This document shows positions 58,024-64,000 of a stretch of 64,000 nt of DNA, in pieces. A program made the translations under genes and the position numbers. Every line of letters starts with the position of its first letter. The first letter of the stretch is position 1. The notes below the pieces were generated by a model. That model was not told the origin of the DNA, ran no database searches, and was given only the letters and a program-made list of their open reading frames with translations. Source of the stretch: Methylotenera versatilis 79 (lineage in GTDB: Bacteria; Pseudomonadota; Gammaproteobacteria; Burkholderiales; Methylophilaceae); NCBI RefSeq assembly GCF_000384375.1, contig NZ_ARVX01000001.1:1922001-1986000 (forward strand). The letters run 5' to 3'.

Positions 58024-59631
58024 TTAAAGATAAAAATCATTTGGATTTAAGCCGTAACTATCTGGCGCAAGGCTATTCACAATTTTGTAAGGTTCCCCAG
58101 AAGCCGTAACGGGATTGTTGAGTAAATTCAACATGACAGGTGCATCGTAACGAACCTTTGCGTGGTCTAGTAATAACATCAGTCGCGGCAATAATCTTCT
58201 TACCTGATTTTGCTGTATCACCACAGCGACCTCGCCAGTATTGAGTTCTACTAAAGAACTGACAGGGTACATACCCATAAACTGTACTAATTGATCGATC
58301 AATTCTGCACTAAATTGTTTGCCGCTTAATTGATGTATTTCATCCAAAGCCTGTTGATGAAATACACCTTTGGCATAGCTTTTGTGGCTAGTTAATGCAC
58401 AATAAGTGTCAATTAATCCGGCAATTTGCGAGACCAAACCAATTTGATTACCTTTTAACTGGTAAGGGTAGCCGCTACCATCAATGCGCTCATGGTGTTG
58501 TGCCACCAAAAATATGGTGGTGTTGGGTATATTTGGAGTGGTTTCTAATATCTTAAGGCTTTCATCGACGTGTTTTTTAGCATGTTCATATTCTTCACGT
58601 GTCAGCTTGCCTTCTTTTAATAAAATATCCGCAGATATTTTAACTTTACCCACATCTTGCAATAAACCAGCTAAGCCTAATTCTTTAATTTGTTTTTTTG
58701 ACAAGGCTAAAAAATTACCGAAAGCCATCAATGTTATAGAAACATTTAAAGCATGGTTATAAGCGTAATCATCTGTTTTTTTGAGTTTAGCCAGCCATAA
58801 CAAAGCATCTGGCGTACGCCCAATACTTTCTACCATACTGTCCAAAATCTCACTAACAGCCGTTAAATCAAGATGTTGTTCATTAGCGACCGATTGAAAA
58901 ATATCGCGTGTTGCAATTTGAGATTGCTCATAAACAGGTGTTATGGCTGCAATTTCATTTTCAACGGGCGGATCTTCTTCATAAATGGTGATTCTATAAC
59001 CATCGTCTATGGCTGCTGATTTCGTTTTTGCATCAGTAGGATCGTTAGTCGTGTTTTTAAATTTATTGTGCTTAAACAAACCGGTAATAAAACCACTCAG
59101 ATCCTCAGCTAATTGCTGGGTAACAGATTTTTGATTGGACTGAGACGATTGATTATTGTAAGGAAGTGCTTCTTGTGCCGCAGTATTTGCACCATGGCGC
59201 ATGTTAAATACTGTGCTGTCACCAGGATTATTTTGATTATTAGACGCAGCATTTTGTTGTGGCTGATAGTTTTTCACCTCTTTTAAAATATCTAAAAAAG
59301 ATGTTTTATTGGCTGGTGGTGCGGGCTTGCTACTATAGGTTTGTTTGTCGGAAAGAATACTGCTCGGATTTTTTAATTTGACCACTGAGCCTTCACGTGT
59401 GATGGCTGTCTTAATTTTATCTGGCGCAATGAACTGGTCGCCTGCCGATCTAGTCCGGTCAACATAAACAAACTGACAAATAGACACCAAAGTGTCTATA
59501 TCAGCTTGATCATCCAGTAAAAAACCTTGCAACATAAAAGGCGTGTCTATCCAAGGCCTATCAAGCTCCGCCACATACATGCCAAGCGCCAATCGTGCAA
59601 CTTCTACTTTTTCGTTTTTTATATCAATCAT
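58024..59631 (-). CDS. HD-GYP family protein with QD replacing HD
   Basis: This 535-aa protein has an N-terminal DUF3391-type domain (residues 1-65, VEVARLALGMYVAELDRPW), a variable Gln/Asn-rich linker (about 85-215) and a C-terminal HD-GYP domain. In the latter, LLQDVGK stands for the usual LLHDIGK: codon 325 is CAA (Gln) and D326 is kept. The other hallmarks, the initial His in YNHALNV, KKHVDES, QHHERIDGSGYP and IDTYCALTS, are intact. Loss of a metal ligand could reduce or abolish c-di-GMP hydrolysis. It is read together with the EAL gene. Confidence 0.88.
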   Translation of the reverse strand: MIDIKNEKVEVARLALGMYVAELDRPWIDTPFMLQGFLLDDQADIDTLVSICQFVYVDRTRSAGDQFIAPDKIKTAITREGSVVKLKNPSSILSDKQTYSSKPAPPANKTSFLDILKEVKNYQPQQNAASNNQNNPGDSTVFNMRHGANTAAQEALPYNNQSSQSNQKSVTQQLAEDLSGFITGLFKHNKFKNTTNDPTDAKTKSAAIDDGYRITIYEEDPPVENEIAAITPVYEQSQIATRDIFQSVANEQHLDLTAVSEILDSMVESIGRTPDALLWLAKLKKTDDYAYNHALNVSITLMAFGNFLALSKKQIKELGLAGLLQDVGKVKISADILLKEGKLTREEYEHAKKHVDESLKILETTPNIPNTTIFLVAQHHERIDGSGYPYQLKGNQIGLVSQIAGLIDTYCALTSHKSYAKGVFHQQALDEIHQLSGKQFSAELIDQLVQFMGMYPVSSLVELNTGEVAVVIQQNQVRRLLPRLMLLLDHAKVRYDAPVMLNLLNNPVTASGEPYKIVNSLAPDSYGLNPNDFYL

Positions 59632-59777
59632 TTTTAATTATTGGTACGAAAATAAAGTTAATTCTAATATTAACTTTATAGCATAAATATGCATTTGACG
59701 ATGTTAAATGATATTAACTTAATAAGTACTGATGCGACATATTACTCAATATCAACAGTTAACTCTATACTGTTAAA

Positions 59778-60638
59778 TCAAGCCAGTTCGCTAGATAACG
59801 TTTGATAAAAATTTAAGCGAATATTTGAAATTTTGCCAGTATCAACCGCATGAATCACTGCGCAATCTGGTTCGTGGGAGTGTTTACAGTTGTTGAATCG
59901 GCATTTACCTAAATAAGGTTTAAACTCTTTAAATGCCAATTCTATTTGCTCATTTGTTAGATGATTAAGGCCAAATTCTTGCAAACCAGGTGAGTCTATC
60001 AAGCTGCTATTTTCGTCTAAATGATATAAATGGGTAGCTGTAGTGGTGTGTTTTCCGCTATCTAATACCGTGCTGATTTCTTGCGTACGCACATTCATAT
60101 TTGGCAATAAGGCGTTAATAATGGTTGATTTGCCCATGCCTGATTGACCCACTAAAACGCTACGATGATTGGCTAAATGTTGCTTAAGGACTTGAATATC
60201 TTGCTTGGCGGATAAGTGAATGACTTGATAACCCAACTCGCTATACAGTTTCAACCGATTTTTTGCATTGTCATCATCGTTTAAGTCGCATTTATTCAGT
60301 ACGATTAATGGGTTGATATTAGCAGCCTCGGCGGCGATTAAACAGCGATTCAACAAAGCCTCATAAAAACTGGGTTGTGTGGCTAATACAATCACAATTT
60401 GTGTGACATTCGCCGCTAGAATTTTACTTTTGAATTCATTGCTACGATAGAGCAGCGAAGTGCGCGGTAAGCTAGATTCCACAACGCCTTCAGCCTTGTC
60501 TGTGAGTTTGATGTTCACATTATCACCACAAGCTAAATCGGTTTTTTTGCCGCGTGTGACGCAACTAATACGTGTTTTATCGGCGAGTTCTACTTCATAA
60601 CGTTTGCCGTATGAAGAGACGACTAAACCTTGTGGCAT
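59778..60638 (-). CDS. rsgA: Ribosome small-subunit-dependent GTPase A
   Basis: This 286-aa circularly permuted GTPase helps mature the 30S subunit. An N-terminal OB fold precedes the G4 motif LNKCD, then P-loop GQSGMGKSTIINALLP, then G3 IDSPGLQEFG. The C-terminal zinc site is CRFNNCKHSHEPDCAV. The order G4-G1-G3 is the signature of the family. Confidence 0.97.
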   Translation of the reverse strand: MPQGLVVSSYGKRYEVELADKTRISCVTRGKKTDLACGDNVNIKLTDKAEGVVESSLPRTSLLYRSNEFKSKILAANVTQIVIVLATQPSFYEALLNRCLIAAEAANINPLIVLNKCDLNDDDNAKNRLKLYSELGYQVIHLSAKQDIQVLKQHLANHRSVLVGQSGMGKSTIINALLPNMNVRTQEISTVLDSGKHTTTATHLYHLDENSSLIDSPGLQEFGLNHLTNEQIELAFKEFKPYLGKCRFNNCKHSHEPDCAVIHAVDTGKISNIRLNFYQTLSSELA

Positions 60639-60736
60639 AAGGGATTATTTTTCAATGATTTGAACCTGAAAGTTGAAAGCGAAAAAGTTGATGTGAGATA
60701 TTTAAAAGTGTTTTAAGTAAAATAATTGATTGGATA

Positions 60737-61069
60737 TTAACGCTCAAGCTTATAGTAAGTTTGATTTAAATAAGCCGCGACATTAATTTCCTCATCCTCA
60801 AACCATTTTAAACCTAGCATCGTATTGCAATTGCGTATTTGTGCGATTAAGCCCTTAGAAGTCTTTACTTTGTTATATTCGCGCGTGTAAATCGCAGAGC
60901 CATCACCACCATATTTGCTGGCATGGCATTCAATACAATGCGCATCCACCAACGCTTTCCCCGCTTTGATATCTGCTTTTGGGAAAAACTCGTCCGCTTG
61001 AACATTTAAGCTCAATAATGTGGCGCTAAAAACTGTTGCCTTAATCAATATCAATAAAGTTTTTAGCAT
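60737..61069 (-). CDS. Small periplasmic c-type cytochrome
   Basis: This 110-aa protein has a signal peptide ending in NVQA and one haem-binding motif CIECH at residues 45-49. Met84 (NTMLGLKW) is a candidate axial ligand. The rest fits a class I cytochrome c. It lies ten bases downstream of the M48 protease gene and 98 bases upstream of rsgA on the same strand. The redox partner is unknown. Confidence 0.88.
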   Translation of the reverse strand: MLKTLLILIKATVFSATLLSLNVQADEFFPKADIKAGKALVDAHCIECHASKYGGDGSAIYTREYNKVKTSKGLIAQIRNCNTMLGLKWFEDEEINVAAYLNQTYYKLER

Positions 61070-61079
61070 GAAAATAGTG

Positions 61080-62330
61080 TTAATGCGTATAAGCCGCTAA
61101 TTTAGAAATGCGGATACTTGCAGGTGGATGAGAGTCATAAAACGCGGAATGCAATGGATCTGGCGTTAGTGTTGAGGCGTTATCCCGATATAACTTCACC
61201 AAGGCATCGACCAAATGATTAGCATCAGCATGTTTCGCGGCGTAATCATCTGCTTCGAATTCATTTTTACGCGAGTAACTTGCCATGAAAGGGCGCAAAA
61301 TAAATAAGAAGACAGGTGATACTAATAAAAATAACAGCAAAGCCATATGGTTGCTAATTTCAGTGACACCTAAGCCATTGTAAAACCATGTTTGGTTCAT
61401 CAACCAACCTAACAAAGCTAAACCCACAAAGCTCATAAAAAATAGCATGGCGATACGTTTAATTACGTGATGATGTTTGAAATGACCCAGTTCATGCGCC
61501 AATACTGCTTCAATTTCTTGTTCATTTAATCTACTTAACAAGGTATCAAAAAACACGACACGCTTGCTGCTGCCAAAACCTGTGAAGTAAGCATTGCCGT
61601 GGCTACTGCGCGCAGAGCCGTCCATCACAAATAAGCCTTGCGATTTAAAACCACATTTAGTCAGAAGTGCTTCAATGCGTGATTTCAAATTTTCATCGGC
61701 AAGCGGGGTAAATTTGTTAAATAATGGTGCAATAAAAGTTGGATAAACCGCCAACATCACAATATTAAATACGCTCCAAACCACCCATAAATAGAGCCAC
61801 CAGTATTCGCCTGCGCCTTGCATTAACCATAATGCAGCAAACAAAATAGGCGCGCCGAGCACCAAACCAACCAAACTGTGTTTTAACAGGTCGCTAAAAA
61901 ACATCGCTGGTGTCATTTTGTTAAAACCAAATTTTTCATCTACGCTAAATGTTTTGTAATATTCGAATGGAATGTCGATCAAACTGCTGACGAATAAGGC
62001 GCTACAAATCACCAATGCACCGCGAATTATTTCGTGGCCTGGCAAGACATTAAACCAAGCGTTATCTATCCATTGTAAACCGCCACCAATGGTCAATACA
62101 GCTAATAATAATGCTTGAATTGCTACTTCAATTAAAGCTAGTTTACTTTTTGCGCTGGTGTAATCAGCCGCTTTTTGATGGGATTCTAAGGTGATATTGC
62201 CTGAAAATGCTGTTGGTACGGCACCGCGATGCGCTTGCACATAATTAATATGTCGCGAGCCAAGCCAAATGCGCGTGGCTGTCGTTGCGATTAATAAGAA
62301 AATAAAAACAAATGTGAGCGTGGATGCCAT
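61080..62330 (-). CDS. M48-family membrane zinc protease (Ste24/CAAX protease 1 type)
   Basis: This 416-aa integral membrane protease has several N-terminal helices and the zinc motif AVLAHELGHFKHHHV, with the third ligand Glu in RKNEFEADDYAAKHA. The N-terminal part and FSVDEKFGFNKMTP resemble Ste24-type enzymes. The bacterial substrates are not established; membrane-protein quality control is likely. It is divergent from orn, a common betaproteobacterial arrangement. Confidence 0.92.
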   Translation of the reverse strand: MASTLTFVFIFLLIATTATRIWLGSRHINYVQAHRGAVPTAFSGNITLESHQKAADYTSAKSKLALIEVAIQALLLAVLTIGGGLQWIDNAWFNVLPGHEIIRGALVICSALFVSSLIDIPFEYYKTFSVDEKFGFNKMTPAMFFSDLLKHSLVGLVLGAPILFAALWLMQGAGEYWWLYLWVVWSVFNIVMLAVYPTFIAPLFNKFTPLADENLKSRIEALLTKCGFKSQGLFVMDGSARSSHGNAYFTGFGSSKRVVFFDTLLSRLNEQEIEAVLAHELGHFKHHHVIKRIAMLFFMSFVGLALLGWLMNQTWFYNGLGVTEISNHMALLLFLLVSPVFLFILRPFMASYSRKNEFEADDYAAKHADANHLVDALVKLYRDNASTLTPDPLHSAFYDSHPPASIRISKLAAYTH

Positions 62331-62444
62331 ACGGTTAAAAGCTTAAATATTAAATATAATGTTATTGTGAAGCATTTATGCGCAGTACGTTCAATTTTGC
62401 GCTGAATAATTTAATTTTTTTAACTGTATTTAATGGAAATCATG

Positions 62445-63005
62445 ATGAGCGCTCCCAGCAATAACCAAAATAATGACAATTTAATCTGGCTAGATATGGA
62501 AATGAGTGGTTTGCTGCCAGATAGCGATCGTATTTTAGAGCTTGCCGCTGTGGTGACTGATGCCGATTTAAACGTACTAGGCGAATCGCCAGTGCTAGTT
62601 ATTCATCAAGCAGATAGTGTATTAGATGGCATGGATGCTTGGAATAAAGGTACACATGGACGCAGTGGCTTAATCGAAAAGGTAAAAGCCAGTACACTGG
62701 ATGAACAAACTGCAACGGAACAAATGATTGCGTTCTTAAAGCAATATGTGCCGGCTGGTAAGTCGCCGATGTGTGGTAATTCTATCTGCCAAGATAGACG
62801 ATTTATGGCGCGCTACATGCCAGAGTTGGAAACCTATTTCCATTACCGTAATTTAGATGTCAGCGTATTTAAAGAACTGGCACGCCGTTGGAAACCGACG
62901 ATTTATTCTGGGTTTAAAAAAGCCAGCAAGCATGAAGCATTAGCTGATATCTATGAATCGATTGATGAACTTAAATATTATCGCGAACATTTTATTGTTA
63001 AGTAG
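62445..63005 (+). CDS. orn: Oligoribonuclease
   Basis: This protein of about 186 aa is a DEDDh 3'-5' exonuclease that removes short oligonucleotides and pGpG, the breakdown product of c-di-[25 protein letters not shown] opens the domain, with [19 protein letters not shown] and [23 protein letters not shown] later. GGAAA five bases upstream supports ATG 62445; ATG 62433 and 62442 are alternatives. It may complete c-di-GMP turnover begun by the EAL protein 5 kb away. Confidence 0.96.
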   Translation: MSAPSNNQNNDNLIWLDMEMSGLLPDSDRILELAAVVTDADLNVLGESPVLVIHQADSVLDGMDAWNKGTHGRSGLIEKVKASTLDEQTATEQMIAFLKQYVPAGKSPMCGNSICQDRRFMARYMPELETYFHYRNLDVSVFKELARRWKPTIYSGFKKASKHEALADIYESIDELKYYREHFIVK

Positions 63006-63143
63006 TTTTGATATTTAATATTCTTACTTTAAGCGTTGTACTTAAAAGCTAAATATTCAAGCAAAAAAGCGTTAACAAAAAGTTGCTCAATAATAAAGTG
63101 TTAAGTAGCTTAATTTGGGCAAAGTTAACACAAAATCACAGGG

Positions 63144-63182
63144 CAAAAAAAGGGGCATAACTATTAAAGTTATACCCCTAGG
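63144..63182 (-). terminator. Terminator of glgA
   Basis: Arms AGGGGCATAACT (63151-63162) and AGTTATACCCCT (63168-63179) pair over 12 bases with one G-T wobble on the minus strand. Seven T follow on that strand. Confidence 0.85.
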
Positions 63183-63246
63183 GAGGAGAAGTTGGCTTTG
63201 GAGAAGCTTAATTATGTATAAGCATTAGCTGTGCCAACTTTTCATC

Positions 63247-64000
63247 CTATTTAATTAATAGTGTTTTTTCGTATAAATTTAAATAAATTTGCGCACTAAA
63301 TGCCCAACTCACTTCGCGATTCATGCCATTTTTTTGCACTTTCCGCCACGTAATTCTATCTTTCCAGACATCAACTGCACGGTGAATAGCCGTTAAAAGT
63401 GCTACAGAAGTGGCAGATTCGATGACAAATCCTGTCGCAGTATTATCCTTAATCGTTGCATCGTTTGTATCCTTCACGGAGTCTGCTAAACCACCTGTGG
63501 CTGTTACAATTGGCGGTGTTCCACATGTTAATCCATACAGTTGATTTAAGCCGCAAGGCTCAAAACGAGATGGCATGATAAAAAAATCTGCACCTGCCAT
63601 AATGTTGTGCGAAAGTGATTCATGGTAGCCGGTGCTCATGCTAACTTGATCTGGAAAGCGTTCAGCTAAATCGATAAAGCTCGCTTCAAGAATTTTATCG
63701 CCACTACCCAAAATCGCAAATTGGCAACCTTGCTGAATGAGTTGCGGCATGATTGAAGGTAACAAATCCAAGCCTTTTTGATGAGTAAGCCGACTAACGA
63801 TGCCCAATAATGGGGCATTTGCATCAATTTGAAGCCCTAACTGTTGTTGTAGCGACATTTTTACCACTTGTTTGCCAGCAATACGTTTATTGCTGTAATT
63901 TTTAGGTAAATGTACATCGGTTGCTGGGTTCCAATCTTGCGTATCGATGCCGTTTAAAATACCAGTTAAATCATCACTACGCGCTGCTAACAAACCTTGT
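63247..64000 (-). CDS. glgA: Glycogen synthase, C-terminal part
   Basis: The visible 251 residues are the C-terminal GT5/GT-B domain of ADP-glucose-dependent glycogen synthase: LTGILNGIDTQDWNPATD, GIVSRLTHQKGLDLLPSIMP and the active-site region FFIMPSRFEPCGLNQLYGL...GTPPIVTATGGLADSV. The frame is open at base 64000, so the N-terminal half is outside the window. The gene ends in a strong terminator. Confidence 0.95.
   Translation of the reverse strand, partial: QGLLAARSDDLTGILNGIDTQDWNPATDVHLPKNYSNKRIAGKQVVKMSLQQQLGLQIDANAPLLGIVSRLTHQKGLDLLPSIMPQLIQQGCQFAILGSGDKILEASFIDLAERFPDQVSMSTGYHESLSHNIMAGADFFIMPSRFEPCGLNQLYGLTCGTPPIVTATGGLADSVKDTNDATIKDNTATGFVIESATSVALLTAIHRAVDVWKDRITWRKVQKNGMNREVSWAFSAQIYLNLYEKTLLIK

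Overview
The window comes from the chromosome of an obligate-type methylotrophic betaproteobacterium, most likely Methylophilaceae and close to Methylotenera. The base composition is AT-rich (roughly 40% GC by eye). Three gene sets point there. One is a ribulose-monophosphate (RuMP) block of transaldolase, hexulose-phosphate synthase and hexulose-phosphate isomerase. The second and third are tetrahydromethanopterin (H4MPT) and methylofuran gene islands. The housekeeping order (tig-clpP-clpX-lon-hupB-tRNAs-ppiD; gloB-methyltransferase-rnhA-dnaQ; rsgA-cytochrome c-M48-orn) is that of betaproteobacteria. I see no insertion sequence, prophage, CRISPR array or rRNA operon.

Layout. 1-1.6 kb: two small exported proteins and an exported glutathione peroxidase. 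1.7-5 kb (minus): ppsA followed by its regulator ppsR. 5.2-11.2 kb (plus): H4MPT island 1, with RFAP synthase, mtdB, an OrfY-type ATP-grasp, mch, an Orf5-type ATP-grasp and an Orf7 CitG-like protein. 11.2-16.5 kb: a signalling block of an OmpR-type regulator, a LysM/FecR protein, a CHASE2 histidine kinase and a diguanylate cyclase. 16.8-19.4 kb: tal, hps, hpi. 19.5-25.1 kb: island 2, with a HisA-like barrel, homologues of the methanofuran genes MfnD, MfnF and MfnE, pabB, and a pterin dehydratase. 25.2-31 kb (minus): a tripartite heavy-metal-type RND exporter. 31.1-43.7 kb: an unknown 82-aa protein, tRNA-Leu, alr, ridA, the protein quality-control genes, tRNA-Val, tRNA-Asp, ppiD and fabI. 43.8-50 kb (minus): a peptide-type ABC importer without ATPase, mltD and gloB. 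50.2-55.7 kb (plus): methyltransferase, rnhA, dnaQ and the dTDP-rhamnose operon. 55.7-59.6 kb (minus): queD and two c-di-GMP phosphodiesterase-family genes. 59.8-64 kb: rsgA, cytochrome c, M48 protease, orn and the C-terminal part of glgA.

How the genes work together. Formaldehyde can be fixed by Hps/Hpi, with Tal in the regeneration branch, or oxidised through H4MPT by MtdB and Mch. The surrounding genes build the two archaeal-type cofactors: RFAP synthase and PabB supply the start of H4MPT, and the MfnD/E/F homologues build the furan cofactor. PpsA feeds gluconeogenesis from the C3 products.

Most worth a second look: the unassigned members of the cofactor islands (OrfY, Orf5, Orf7, HisA-like); three poly-A tracts at the start of the MfnD homologue; a promoter interlocked with a perfect 11-bp palindrome upstream of hps; a heat-shock-like promoter next to a 16-bp palindrome upstream of lon; a diguanylate cyclase whose predicted zinc-sensor domain has lost its metal ligands; an HD-GYP protein with QD in place of HD; and an RND adaptor without a recognisable lipoyl domain.
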